From NCBI GenBank assembly GCA_964483585.1, contig CAZABH010000009.1, forward strand, positions 21,894 through 85,893: a stretch of 64,000 bases of DNA. Direction: 5' to 3'. The translations under genes were made by a program, and so were the position numbers. The notes under the pieces were generated by a model. It did no database searches. It was not told the DNA's origin and was given only the letters and a program-made list of their open reading frames with translations. Shown here piece by piece: positions 34,174 to 43,099 of this stretch. This DNA comes from SZUA-430 sp964483585. GTDB taxonomy: Bacteria > Pseudomonadota > Alphaproteobacteria > Micropepsales > Micropepsaceae. The first letter of the stretch is position 1. Every line of letters starts with the position of its first letter.

Positions 34174-35634
34174 ATGAGCGCATCTGCCACCGCGTCAAAG
34201 CCCATCCCGGCCGACATGAAAGCCCTGCTCGACAAGCAGCGCGCTGCCTTCCTGTCGGATGGACCGCCGTCGGCCGAGGTCCGCATCGACCGCATTAACC
34301 GTTGCATCGGCCTGCTGGTCGAACACCAGGACGAGATCGCCGACGCCCTGAACAAGGACTTCGGCAATCGCTCACCGCAGATGAGCAAGTTCACTGATGT
34401 GGCAAGCTCGATCGGGTCGCTCAAGCATGCCCGGGATCATCTGAAGAAGTGGATGAAGACCGAACGGCGAAGCCCAACGCCCGCCATCCTTGGCTGGCTG
34501 GGCGCAAAAGCCGAGATCCAGTATCAGCCGCTCGGGGTCGTCGGACTGATTGCACCCTGGAACTTTCCTGTGAACCTCACATTCGCCCCGCTGGCTGGCA
34601 TACTGGCCGCGGGCAACCGCTGCATGATCAAGCCGTCCGAGTTCACGCCAGCCACATCCGACCTCATGGCAAAGATGTTCCGCAAGTCCTTCAGCGAGAC
34701 AGAAATCGCCGTATGCCTGGGTGGATCAGATATTGGCGAGGCCTTCAGCCGACTTCCGTTCGACCATCTCCTGTTCACGGGTGCAACCTCGATTGCCCAC
34801 CACGTCATGCGAGCGGCCGCAGAGCACCTTGTGCCGCTTACGCTCGAACTGGGTGGCAAGTCACCGGTGATCGTGGGCCAGAGCGCCAACATGGAGCTGG
34901 CCGCCGCCCGCATCATGAATGGCAAGACGCTGAACGCCGGCCAGATCTGCCTTGCCCCGGACTACGTCTTCGTGCCTGAAGGTCGCCGTGACGAGTTCGT
35001 CGCCAAGGCAACCGAGTCCGTCACCCGCATGTTCCCGACACTGAAGGACAATCCGGACTACACGTCGGTGATCAACCAGCGCCACTACGATCGCCTGCAG
35101 GGTTATCTGGATGATGCGCGCACCAAGGGAGCCACGGTGGTCGAAGTCAATCCGGCGAAGGAAGACCTGCGCCAGCAGCCCTATCACAAGATCGCCCCAA
35201 CCTTCGTTCTCGACCCGACGGACGACATGAAGATCATGCAGGACGAGATCTTTGGCCCGATCCTGCCCATAAAGACCTACAAGGCGGTCGACGAAGCGAT
35301 TGGCTACGTGAATGCCAAGGCACGCCCGCTGGGCCTCTATTATTTCGGCGAGGATGCCTCGGAGAAGGACCGCGTGCTCGCGCGCACGACCTCGGGTGGG
35401 GCCACCGTCAATGACGTGATCATGCACATCGCCATGGAAGAGCTGCCCTTCGGCGGCGTCGGCCCGTCAGGAATGGGTTCCTATCACGGGGTCGAGGGGT
35501 TCAGGCAGTTCTCGCACCGCAAATCGGTCTACCAGCAACCTGTATCCAAGATGGTCGAAGGGCAGCTGAAGAACCTGCGCCCGCCCTATGGCGAGGGGCT
35601 CCTCAAGCAGCTTGCCAATTCGATCAAGCGCTGA
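34174..35634 (+). CDS. aldehyde dehydrogenase, coniferyl aldehyde dehydrogenase-like
   Basis: This 486-residue NAD(P)-dependent aldehyde dehydrogenase has the cofactor block APWNFPVNL, the general base Glu225 (ELGGKSP) and the nucleophile Cys259 (GQICLAPDY). The GQICLAPDY context and the C-terminal GMGSYHGVEGFRQFSHRKSV are those of the coniferyl aldehyde and fatty-aldehyde branch, which ends in a membrane-proximal helix in some members. The substrate is inferred only at the branch level. ATG 34174 follows AGAGGACC; it ends 1 bp before the convergent helicase gene stop. Confidence 0.92.
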   Translation: MSASATASKPIPADMKALLDKQRAAFLSDGPPSAEVRIDRINRCIGLLVEHQDEIADALNKDFGNRSPQMSKFTDVASSIGSLKHARDHLKKWMKTERRSPTPAILGWLGAKAEIQYQPLGVVGLIAPWNFPVNLTFAPLAGILAAGNRCMIKPSEFTPATSDLMAKMFRKSFSETEIAVCLGGSDIGEAFSRLPFDHLLFTGATSIAHHVMRAAAEHLVPLTLELGGKSPVIVGQSANMELAAARIMNGKTLNAGQICLAPDYVFVPEGRRDEFVAKATESVTRMFPTLKDNPDYTSVINQRHYDRLQGYLDDARTKGATVVEVNPAKEDLRQQPYHKIAPTFVLDPTDDMKIMQDEIFGPILPIKTYKAVDEAIGYVNAKARPLGLYYFGEDASEKDRVLARTTSGGATVNDVIMHIAMEELPFGGVGPSGMGSYHGVEGFRQFSHRKSVYQQPVSKMVEGQLKNLRPPYGEGLLKQLANSIKR

Positions 35635-37227
35635 TCAGGCGACCTCGGTTTCCTTCTTGCGCCGCAGCAGATGCTGCGGCACAGGACGGGCCAGAAAAGC
35701 CGGCACGTTGTCGTTGAAAGACGCTGGCGCACCTTCGTCACCCGAAGGCTCGCGCCGGCTGCGCTCTCGCGAACCCTGTCGATCGCGTGGCGCTTGATGC
35801 TCGCGCGGAGGCTTGTTGCCTTCCGGCTTCTCGCGCGGGCGATCCCGATCCCTTTCTCCGCGACGTTCATTCCGCGAGCGAGCAGACCGCTCAGGCTGTT
35901 TGGCCTCGGACGTTGGTGCCGGCGGCGGCTCGCTGGGGGTGACAACAGCCAGCGACGAGTCGAAAGGCGCCATTGACGCAGTTCGGTCATGAAGTGGCCG
36001 ATCCTCACGATGGCGTCCGCGTCCACGCCCGCGATCCGGTCGCGCCCGGTCGCGATCTCGGCCGCCACGCTGGCGCGTGTCTGGCTCGACCTGAAGGTCG
36101 GTCATGTCATCGCGGTCGATCGTCTTCTTGGTCAGTGATTCGATGGCTTCAACAAACTTGGCATCGCGCGGGCCGGCCAGCATGAAGGCATGCCCCTGGC
36201 GCCCGGCGCGACCCGTGCGGCCGATGCGGTGCACATAGTCATCCGGGTGGATGGGGACGTCGAAGTTGAACACATGGCTGACCGCCGGAATGTCGAGCCC
36301 GCGCGCCGCGACATCGCTGGCGACGAGAAGCTGGACCTCGCCAGCGCGGAACTTGTCGAGCGTCGCCGTGCGCACGTTCTGTGGCAGGTCGCCGTGCAGC
36401 GCCGCAACCGAGAAGCCGTGCTTGGTCAGCGACTTCCAGACGATGTCCACGTCGACCTTGCGGTTGCAGAAGATGATGCCGTTCGAGACAGTCTGGCTGC
36501 GAATGACGCGGCGCAGGGCCTCGCGCTTGAGCTTCGGGTCGGTCGACGACAGCGTGACGATCTTCTGCTCGATGGTCGAGGCCGTCGACGCGGGCCTTGC
36601 GACCTCGATGCGCACGGGCGCGCTCAGGAACTGGTCGGCCAGCCGCGTGATCTCCGGCGGCATCGTGGCCGAGAAGAACAGGGTCTGGCGCGTGAAGGGC
36701 AGCAGCTTGCAGATCTTCTCGATGTCCGGGATGAAGCCCATGTCGAGCATGCGGTCGGCTTCGTCGACCACCAGGATCTGCACGCCGTTGAGCAGCAGCT
36801 TGCCGCGCTCGAAATGGTCAAGCAGACGACCGGGTGTCGCGATCAGCACGTCCACGCCGCGCGTGATCTTGGCATCCTGGTCTTCATACGACACGCCACC
36901 GATCAGCAGCGCCATGTTGAGCTTGTGATACTTGCCGTACTTCTCGAAGCTCTCGGCGACCTGCGCCGCCAGCTCGCGCGTGGGCTCCAGGATCAGCGAG
37001 CGCGGCATGCGCGCCTTCGCGCGCCCCGTCGACAGGCGTTGGATCATCGGCAGGGTGAAGCCTGCCGTCTTCCCAGTGCCGGTCTGGGCGATGCCCATGA
37101 CGTCCTTGCCGCCGAGGACGACAGGGATGGCTTGCTCCTGGATGGGGGTAGGGGTCGTGTAACCGGATTCCGTGATGGCACGAAGCAATTCGGCATTGAG
37201 GCCGAGGGTTTCAAAAGACAACGTCAA
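35635..37227 (-). CDS. rhlE: DEAD-box ATP-dependent RNA helicase, RhlE type
   Basis: This roughly 530-residue helicase has a Q motif (GYTTPTPIQEQAIP), Walker A AQTGTGKT (47-54), DEAD in VVDEADRMLDMGF, SAT in FFSATMPPE and HRIGRTGRAGRQG. The C-terminal 150 residues are an Arg/Asp/Pro-rich tail likely to bind RNA. The start is uncertain: the family begins at TLSFETLGL, where only TTG codons exist (37227 or 37221), with GGAG at about 37232-37235; an in-frame ATG at 37335 would add 36 atypical residues. It probably acts in ribosome assembly or mRNA decay with RNase E. Confidence 0.92.
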   Translation of the reverse strand: MTLSFETLGLNAELLRAITESGYTTPTPIQEQAIPVVLGGKDVMGIAQTGTGKTAGFTLPMIQRLSTGRAKARMPRSLILEPTRELAAQVAESFEKYGKYHKLNMALLIGGVSYEDQDAKITRGVDVLIATPGRLLDHFERGKLLLNGVQILVVDEADRMLDMGFIPDIEKICKLLPFTRQTLFFSATMPPEITRLADQFLSAPVRIEVARPASTASTIEQKIVTLSSTDPKLKREALRRVIRSQTVSNGIIFCNRKVDVDIVWKSLTKHGFSVAALHGDLPQNVRTATLDKFRAGEVQLLVASDVAARGLDIPAVSHVFNFDVPIHPDDYVHRIGRTGRAGRQGHAFMLAGPRDAKFVEAIESLTKKTIDRDDMTDLQVEPDTRQRGGRDRDRARPDRGRGRGRHREDRPLHDRTASMAPFDSSLAVVTPSEPPPAPTSEAKQPERSARSRNERRGERDRDRPREKPEGNKPPREHQAPRDRQGSRERSRREPSGDEGAPASFNDNVPAFLARPVPQHLLRRKKETEVA

Positions 37228-37386
37228 AAGACTCCAGCGAGAGCGCGTCGGTATATGAAGGCCAGAACGCCCTCTCTCGCAGGACAGACCAACCACTTGC
37301 GGGTTCAGCCGGCACCAATCTGGACCGGCCATCAAAGCTCCGCGCCAGAAGCGCGATCAGCTTGCGGCGCACCATAGTGCGCAGGG

Positions 37387-37602
37387 TCAGAATGTCAACC
37401 AAAGGTGAACAACCCGTTGCCACCAGCGGCCAAGAGGCCAGGCGAGCCCCTGGGCGAAGCAACAATTAACCATAAAAACGGCTTTTCCCGACAGTTCCCA
37501 GGGCGAAGGGAATATCCCGCTCTTTCCGCCTCCCGCGAGCCCGCTTGTGACACGAGAGACACTTTCGTCGAGGGTTTCGCCGTGAATTGCCTTCTGTGGC
37601 AA
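37387..37602 (-). CDS. candidate small SOS-induced peptide downstream of a LexA-type operator
   Basis: A short frame reads from TTG 37602 (71 residues) or, internally, from ATG 37473 (28 residues: MVNCCFAQGL start, ending in an aromatic-rich hydrophobic stretch with WWQRVVHLWLTF). It has no recognised family. The reason to list it is the promoter with a perfect LexA-type box 25 bp upstream, which reads toward it. LexA-controlled tiny membrane peptides exist in Caulobacter (SidA, a 29-residue division inhibitor); similarity here is only in size and hydrophobicity. No strong ribosome-binding site precedes either start, so coding status is uncertain. The rest of 37228-37674 holds no other gene. 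Confidence 0.3.
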   Translation of the reverse strand: MPQKAIHGETLDESVSRVTSGLAGGGKSGIFPSPWELSGKAVFMVNCCFAQGLAWPLGRWWQRVVHLWLTF

Positions 37603-37624
37603 TGCGCGGGCCGGCTACGAAGGG

Positions 37625-37655
37625 GAACAATAAAAGAACAAATTCGTCAAAGCAA
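37625..37655 (-). promoter_or_regulatory. LexA-regulated promoter: GAAC-N7-GAAC box overlapping a -10 element
   Basis: GAACAATAAAAGAAC (37625-37639) is an exact alphaproteobacterial SOS box. On the minus strand, TTGCTT (37655-37650) and TATTGT (37632-37627) are spaced by 17 bp, so the box covers the -10 element. This is the layout of a LexA-repressed promoter directed toward 37.6 kb and below. Confidence 0.65.
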
Positions 37656-37674
37656 GCGCCAGACTGACGCACGC

Positions 37675-38007
37675 CTATGGCACCTTGAATTGATAGGCCT
37701 TCCCTCGCGATCCAGGGTCCCAGCCATCCTCCATCGCAAGGCGGATCGCATTGTCGATCTCGGCCTGGGTGAAGGTCTGCCGTGGCGTCACGGGAAGGTA
37801 GTCGCCGTTTTTGTCGGTCGGGAATGGGAACTCGATAATCAGCTCCCGCCGGGCCGCCTCGGCGACAGTCACGGAAATGCGCGCGCCGATATAGCCATAG
37901 TCCGGGTGCTTGTGCGGTTCGCTGATCAGCTCCCAGACCAGCGCGATGTCCTCCAAGCGGGCGGTGCCACCCAGCTGTCGCTTCCGGCGCTTCTTGTGCA
38001 AAGCCAT
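37675..38007 (-). CDS. hypothetical protein with basic N-terminus
   Basis: This 110-residue protein begins MALHKKRRKRQLGGTARLED, with a strongly basic N-terminus, then alternating strands and helices (YIGARISVTVAEAARR, ELIIEFPFPTDKNG) and a C-terminal helix (FTQAEIDNAIRLAMEDGW). I do not recognise the family. It is soluble and has no cysteine. The reading frame has coding-like composition, unlike two overlapping frames here that are Arg/Ala-rich shadows. It lies 231 bp after parE on the same strand, and the LexA-type promoter begins downstream of its stop, so it is not a target of that box. Confidence 0.65.
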   Translation of the reverse strand: MALHKKRRKRQLGGTARLEDIALVWELISEPHKHPDYGYIGARISVTVAEAARRELIIEFPFPTDKNGDYLPVTPRQTFTQAEIDNAIRLAMEDGWDPGSRGKAYQFKVP

Positions 38008-38118
38008 CGTCTGTCCCGGTGTTGTCCCTGTGGGTAGTGTACCGCATCTTCGGCCTCAGAGCCATCGCCGGCGCCGATTACGGTGACAGTGCTCTCCCCC
38101 CGTGATTCAAACTCGTAC

Positions 38119-38164
38119 CCGTCATGGCCGTGTCGCGCGGTGAGCTGCGAACCGGCCATGACGG
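38119..38164. repeat. perfect 12-bp inverted repeat downstream of parE
   Basis: CCGTCATGGCCG (38119-38130) and CGGCCATGACGG (38153-38164) pair perfectly around a 22-nt loop that can form an inner TCGC/GCGA stem. It is 75 bp past the parE stop. It may end the parE transcript or act as a processing structure; there is no clear U-run. Confidence 0.7.
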
Positions 38165-38238
38165 TTGAGAGGGAAGGAGGGGGACAGCACGCGGGATTGG
38201 GAGACGAGCGGGCCGGCAGCCCGCGCTCCCGCCACCCC

Positions 38239-40230
38239 CTAGACGTCAATATCCTTCGCAAACTGCGCGTGTTCCTGAATGAACTGGAAGCGCAGTTCGG
38301 GCTTCTTGCCCATGAGCCGCTCGACGAGGTCTTCGGTCTCCTCGCGGTCGTCGTCGGCCACCATCACCTTCAGCAGCGTGCGCATGCCGGGCTTCATGGT
38401 GGTTTCCTTCAGTTGCGCCGGCATCATTTCGCCAAGGCCCTTGAAGCGGCTGATCTCGACCTTGGCGTTCGGCTTGAACTCGGTCTTCAGCAACTGGTCC
38501 TTGTGCGCATCGTCGCGCGCATAGAGGCTCTTGGCGCCATGGCTGAGCCGGTAGAGCGGGGGCATGGCCAGGAACAGGTTGCCCCGGTCGATCAGGCCGC
38601 GCATCTCGCGATAGAAGAACGTGACCAAGAGCGAGGCGATATGCGCGCCGTCCACGTCGGCATCCGTCATGATGATGATTTTGCCATAGCGCAGGTCTTC
38701 CGGTTTGAACCGATCGCCCGTGCCGCATCCCAGCGCCTGCACGAGATCCGACAGCTCCTGGTTCGCCGCCAGCTTGCCGGCGGCAGCACTCGCCACGTTC
38801 AGGATCTTGCCGCGCAGGGGCAGCACAGCCTGCGTGTTGCGGTCGCGCGCCTGCTTGGCCGAACCGCCGGCGCTGTCGCCTTCGACGAGGAACAGCTCGG
38901 TATCTTCCGGCGACCCTGACGAACAGTCGGAAAGCTTGCCGGGCAGGCGCAGCTTGCGCGTCGCGCTCTGGCGGCTGACTTCCTTTTCCTGCCGGCGCTT
39001 GATGCGCTCTTCTGCCTGCTCGATCACGAATCCGAGCAGCCGGTTGGCGTCGGTGGGTGAGTCCGCCAGCCAGTGGTCGAAGTGATCCTTGATCACGCTT
39101 TCAACCAGCTTCTGTGCTTCCGGGTTCGACAGCTTGTCCTTGGTCTGGCCCTGGAACTGCGGGTCCCGGATGAAGACTGACAGCATCGCCTGCGCCTGGG
39201 TCATCACGTCGTCGGCCGTGATCTGCGCGGCCTTGCGATTGTTTACGAGTTCGCCGTAAGCCCTGAGCGAGCGCGCCAGCGACGAACGCAGCCCGCCTTC
39301 ATGCGTGCCACCCTGCGGCGTCGGGATCGTGTTGCAGTACGAGCTCGAGAACGGATCCATCGCCGGCGACCAAGTCACCGCCCATTCGACGATGCCCTTG
39401 TTCTCCTTCGACTCCACGCGCCCCGCGAAGGGCTTGGGCGTGACAACCGTCGCCTTGCCGACAACACTTTCGAGGAAGTCGCACAGGCCGCCGGGGAAGT
39501 GCAGCGTATCCTCGGGCGGCGTCTGATCGTTGCCATGGATGATGGCCGGATCACACGTCCAGCGGATCTCGACGCCACGGAACAGATACGCCTTCGAGCG
39601 CGCCATCTTGTAGAGGCGGCCCGGCTTGAAATGTGCGTCCGGCCCGAAGATCTGAATATCTGGCTTGAAGCGCACCGTCGTGCCACGACGGTTGTGCACC
39701 GCGCCAAGGTCCTTCAGCTTCGTCACCGGCACGCCGCGCTCGTAGCGCTGCATCCAGAGGTTCCGGTCGCGCGCAACCTCGACTTCCATCCACTCCGACA
39801 GCGCGTTCACGACCGAAGAGCCCACGCCGTGCAGGCCGCCGCTGGTCTCGTAGGCGCCCTGCTGGAACTTGCCGCCTGAGTGCAGCGTCGTCATGATGAT
39901 TTCAAGCGCCGATTTCGGCTTGAACTTGGGGTGCGGATCGACCGGAATGCCGCGGCCATTGTCGCGCACCAGGAGCACGTTGTCGGCTGCAAGCTCGATC
40001 TCGATGCGCGTGGCATGGCCAGCTACTGCCTCATCCATCGCGTTGTCGATGATCTCGGCTGCGAGGTGATGCAGCGCCCGCTCGTCGGTCCCGCCGATAT
40101 ACATGCCCGGACGACGGCGAACGGGTTCAAGCCCCTCGAGGACCTCGATGTCCTTGGCCGAATAGGTCTTGGACGTCTTGTCGTCGGTCTCGTCGCTGAA
40201 AAGGTCCGGCTTTGAGGCTGGCTTTGCCAT
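38239..40230 (-). CDS. parE: DNA topoisomerase IV subunit B
   Basis: This 663-residue GHKL ATPase subunit decatenates chromosomes with ParC. The ATP-binding block includes LEPVRRRPGMYIGGTD, EIIDNAMDEAVAGH, DNGRGIPV and GLHGVGSSVVNALS; the TOPRIM domain has LVEGDSAGGSAKQARDR and IMTDADVDGAHI. YSAKDIEVLEGLEPV at the N-terminus and the length favour ParE over GyrB. ATG 40230 (MAKPASKPDLFSDET) is the likely start; another ATG is five codons upstream. It is divergent from the histidine kinase gene. Confidence 0.95.
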   Translation of the reverse strand: MAKPASKPDLFSDETDDKTSKTYSAKDIEVLEGLEPVRRRPGMYIGGTDERALHHLAAEIIDNAMDEAVAGHATRIEIELAADNVLLVRDNGRGIPVDPHPKFKPKSALEIIMTTLHSGGKFQQGAYETSGGLHGVGSSVVNALSEWMEVEVARDRNLWMQRYERGVPVTKLKDLGAVHNRRGTTVRFKPDIQIFGPDAHFKPGRLYKMARSKAYLFRGVEIRWTCDPAIIHGNDQTPPEDTLHFPGGLCDFLESVVGKATVVTPKPFAGRVESKENKGIVEWAVTWSPAMDPFSSSYCNTIPTPQGGTHEGGLRSSLARSLRAYGELVNNRKAAQITADDVMTQAQAMLSVFIRDPQFQGQTKDKLSNPEAQKLVESVIKDHFDHWLADSPTDANRLLGFVIEQAEERIKRRQEKEVSRQSATRKLRLPGKLSDCSSGSPEDTELFLVEGDSAGGSAKQARDRNTQAVLPLRGKILNVASAAAGKLAANQELSDLVQALGCGTGDRFKPEDLRYGKIIIMTDADVDGAHIASLLVTFFYREMRGLIDRGNLFLAMPPLYRLSHGAKSLYARDDAHKDQLLKTEFKPNAKVEISRFKGLGEMMPAQLKETTMKPGMRTLLKVMVADDDREETEDLVERLMGKKPELRFQFIQEHAQFAKDIDV

Positions 40231-40444
40231 GGGTACGCCTGTCACTGGGTCGAATGAGTCAAAGAGCGGCGACTATAGCGACATCGCCTCGCCGCGCTGC
40301 CACCGATTTTTTCGGGTCCAAGCGCAGAAAGCCGCCAAATATCGCCATTTGCGCCGTGGAAAACCGGCCAACGGAATGTCCAAACACCATATTAACACGC
40401 CCCGTATAGGATTTGGGCAATACCCACGCGCTGCACTGGATCCC

Positions 40445-41872
40445 ATGACCACGACCGACCAGACCACCCGCCTCGCCAGGGCCGTCGCCGGGCGACAGAT
40501 GGCGCTGCTGAGCAAGCCCATGGTGCAGAGCGCCTATGGGTTGCCGCTCTGGTCCCTCGTGATCTGCTGGGCCTTTGCAGGGGACTTGCCGTTCCTGGGG
40601 CAGGTCGCGCCTGTCAACTTCGTGACATGGTTCATCCTGGTCTGCCTGATCAGCGGTATCGCAATCGCCGCCGAGGGAGCCTACCGCGCCGATGCAGCAC
40701 AACCGGAAACGTTTGACGCGGTAGGTTGGGTTCCGCGCACGCTGGCAATCCTCGCCATGCTGAGCGCGGCCTGGGCATCGGTATGCTGGTTCTTCTGGAT
40801 ACCCGGGAACGAGGTCAACAACCTGGTCCTTGCAATCCTGGTGCTGGCCGGGGTCATGAACGGCATCGTCGCCCGCATGACCTGGTTCAGCAGCTACATG
40901 GCGGGTGCGGGCATTTCGTTTCTTCTCCTCCTCGCACGATGCGCAACCTCGGATTCGGAAGTTGCCCACCTTGTCGGCAGCATCGCCTTTGCGGTCTTTT
41001 TCATCGTGACCGGCAGCGTGCGCACTGCCAGCCGCCAGATCGAGAAGAACATCGCCGCCCAGATCGAAAACGAGTGGCTCAAGGAAGAAAACACGCGTGC
41101 GCGCGATGAGGCCGAACGCGCCAGCCGCCTGAAGAGCGAGTTCCTTGCCAACATGAGCCATGAGCTCAGGACCCCGCTCAACGCCATCCTCGGATTTTCC
41201 GAAGTCATCTCTGCGCAGCACTTTGGCCCGCATGCTGCAGTCAAGTACCGGGATTACGCCAACCACATCAATTCCAGCGGCAAGCATTTGCTTGGGATGA
41301 TCAATGATCTGCTCGACGTCGCCAAGATCGAGGCTGGCAAGATGGAGCTTTATCCCGAGTGGATCGACGCACACGCAGCTCTTGAGCAGGCAACGCGCTT
41401 CATCGAGGAACGTGCCGCAGCCAAGGGACTGCGGATTGAGGTTGTCGTGCAACCCGGTGACGAAAAAGTGTGGGTCGACGAGCGTGCATTCATGCAGGTG
41501 TCCATCAACCTCCTGTCGAATGCCCTGAAGTTCACCGATCGCGGATTCATCAGTGTGCACCTGCATCGCGATGGCAATGCCTCGATCCTGAGCGTGACCG
41601 ATACGGGCTGTGGCATCGCCGCCGATCGCCTGCCGCACGTGTTCGAGGCCTTCGAGCAGGCCGACAACAGTTACACAAGCCACAATCGGGGGACAGGTTT
41701 GGGATTGACGCTGGTTCGCGCCCTCGTCACGCTGCACGGCGGCACGTCCACCATCAGCAGCGAGGAGGACATTGGTACCGAAGTGACCGTGACCTTCCCC
41801 TTGCCCGTGCCCGAGGAGGCGCAGGATCCAAGTGTCGAAGCGGTAGACACGATGGAGAGGATCGTCGCCTGA
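40445..41872 (+). CDS. membrane-bound sensor histidine kinase (PdhS/PleC-like)
   Basis: This 475-residue kinase has about six hydrophobic segments (35-52, 58-78, 98-118, 126-146, 150-166, 174-192), a helical linker (195-230), and a HisKA domain with phospho-acceptor His239 in MSHELRTPLNAILGFSEVI. The ATPase domain has the N box (INLLSNALKF), G1 (DTGCGI) and G2 (GTGLGLTL). The H-box context is the alphaproteobacterial PdhS/DivJ/PleC type that feeds the DivK network, but the family is broad. No response regulator is adjacent. ATG 40445 begins before the first helix; the frame is open upstream through the parE promoter region. Confidence 0.9.
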   Translation: MTTTDQTTRLARAVAGRQMALLSKPMVQSAYGLPLWSLVICWAFAGDLPFLGQVAPVNFVTWFILVCLISGIAIAAEGAYRADAAQPETFDAVGWVPRTLAILAMLSAAWASVCWFFWIPGNEVNNLVLAILVLAGVMNGIVARMTWFSSYMAGAGISFLLLLARCATSDSEVAHLVGSIAFAVFFIVTGSVRTASRQIEKNIAAQIENEWLKEENTRARDEAERASRLKSEFLANMSHELRTPLNAILGFSEVISAQHFGPHAAVKYRDYANHINSSGKHLLGMINDLLDVAKIEAGKMELYPEWIDAHAALEQATRFIEERAAAKGLRIEVVVQPGDEKVWVDERAFMQVSINLLSNALKFTDRGFISVHLHRDGNASILSVTDTGCGIAADRLPHVFEAFEQADNSYTSHNRGTGLGLTLVRALVTLHGGTSTISSEEDIGTEVTVTFPLPVPEEAQDPSVEAVDTMERIVA

Positions 41873-42223
41873 CGTTCGGATGGCACGCGTCTAGGCGATC
41901 ATTGAGTCAAAACAAAGGCCCCCAGTTGAACGGCTGCTGAACGGCCGATCAGAATGAGTTGTTTTGATCTTGCCCAAGCGGGGCCCCACACTACGCCTGC
42001 ACCGTGCGTTTCCGGTTCGCCGGATTACGGTGCTGACGGGGTCGTGGTCTCTCCTCAAGGTCCTGCGGTCGGCCCCGCCAGGCAGGCCCACCTTTGGTCG
42101 GGTGGGCCTGCCAAACGCCCCCGCGGCCCCTGGCCCACGACTATCGCAACAAGCCCCTCCCGGCCTATCTTGTCTTTCGGGCGCGCGCGAGCGCTGGTTC
42201 AGACCTGAGGACAGGAACACGAC
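41873..42223. other. 351-bp intergenic region between the kinase and pirin genes
   Basis: I see no plausible gene here: the longest frames are Pro/Arg-rich and lack a ribosome-binding site. Its only clear structure is the perfect 12-bp inverted repeat at 42081-42112 (listed separately). A pirin promoter must lie in the last part, though no good -35/-10 pair stands out. Confidence 0.55.
42081..42112. repeat. perfect 12-bp inverted repeat
   Basis: GGCAGGCCCACC (42081-42092) and GGTGGGCCTGCC (42101-42112) form a perfect stem with an 8-nt loop (TTTGGTCG). No U-run follows on either strand, and it is over 200 bp past the kinase gene and 111 bp before pirin. It could be a rho-type pausing hairpin, an operator, or a small mobile repeat. 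Confidence 0.8.
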
Positions 42224-43069
42224 ATGACAGCAACTGAGGCCGCAGGCCGCCGCATCTTGAAGGTCACCCGCGGCATGCCCACCCAGGATGGCGCCGGCGT
42301 CAGCCTGACACGCCTAATCGGCACGCCCGAGATCCCGCATATCGACCCGATCCTGATGCTCGACAATTTCGGCTCGGATGATCCCAAGGGCTACATCGCC
42401 GGTTTCCCGCCGCATCCCCATCGCGGCTTCGAGACCGTCTCCTACATGATCCACGGCAGCCTCGAGCACCGCGACAACAAGGGTGGTCGCGGCCTGATCA
42501 CTGATGGCGGGGTGCAGTGGATGACGGCGGGCAGGGGTGTCGTGCACTCCGAGATGCCCGCGCAGAGCAGTGGCCTCATGTTCGGCTTCCAGCTCTGGCT
42601 GAACCTGCCCGCGCGCGAGAAAATGCGCGAGCCCTGGTACCAAGATATCCCGCGCAACATGATCCCGGCCTTCGCGCTTGCGCCGGGAGTGGATGTGAAG
42701 CTCATCGCCGGCACGTGGGGCCAGCAGCGCGGGCCGGGGCCTGAACGGCCAACGGCACCCTTCATCGCCGACGTCGCGCTTGGGGCTGGTGCAGGTGCGC
42801 GCGTGCCCGTTCCCGATGGCCATAACGGGTTCGCCTTTGTTTTCGCGGGCGGCGCGATGGTTGCGGGTCAGCAGCTTGTCGCCGGGCAGCTCGCCGTCCT
42901 CTCGGACACTGGCGCGCTTGAACTCCATGGCACGGCCGAGGCCAGCCGCGTCCTTGTCGTCGCCGCCCGCCCCCTCGGCGAACCCATCGCCAAACACGGC
43001 CCCTTCGTGATGAACACGGTCGACGAACTGCGCCAAGCCGTCAGCGACTATCAGCGCGGGTTGTTCTGA
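42224..43069 (+). CDS. pirin family protein
   Basis: This 281-residue bicupin belongs to the pirin family. The N-terminal cupin has the metal site His64/His66 (FPPHPHRGFET), His108 and Glu110 (VVHSEMP), matching the iron site of characterised pirins. The pirin_C domain follows (about 180-270). Bacterial pirins act as quercetinases or redox-linked regulators; the role here is not known. The start ATG 42224 follows GAGGACAGGAAC. The TGA stop runs into the A-tract of the glnA terminator. Confidence 0.93.
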   Translation: MTATEAAGRRILKVTRGMPTQDGAGVSLTRLIGTPEIPHIDPILMLDNFGSDDPKGYIAGFPPHPHRGFETVSYMIHGSLEHRDNKGGRGLITDGGVQWMTAGRGVVHSEMPAQSSGLMFGFQLWLNLPAREKMREPWYQDIPRNMIPAFALAPGVDVKLIAGTWGQQRGPGPERPTAPFIADVALGAGAGARVPVPDGHNGFAFVFAGGAMVAGQQLVAGQLAVLSDTGALELHGTAEASRVLVVAARPLGEPIAKHGPFVMNTVDELRQAVSDYQRGLF

Positions 43070-43099
43070 AAAAAAAAGGGCCGGCGCTTTCGCCGGCCC
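43069..43099 (-). terminator. rho-independent terminator of glnA
   Basis: GGGCCGGCG (43078-43086) and CGCCGGCCC (43091-43099) make a perfect 9-bp stem with a 4-nt loop. On the minus strand it is followed by nine U residues (A-run at 43069-43077). It closes glnA 23 bp after its stop; on the plus strand it may also end pirin, but without U-run. Confidence 0.92.

Noticed and set aside
37466..38065. 199-residue minus-strand ORF overlapping the 110-residue hypothetical gene
   Set aside because: Its Arg/Gly-rich composition looks like a frame shadow; the 110-residue frame has a more protein-like sequence and a good start.
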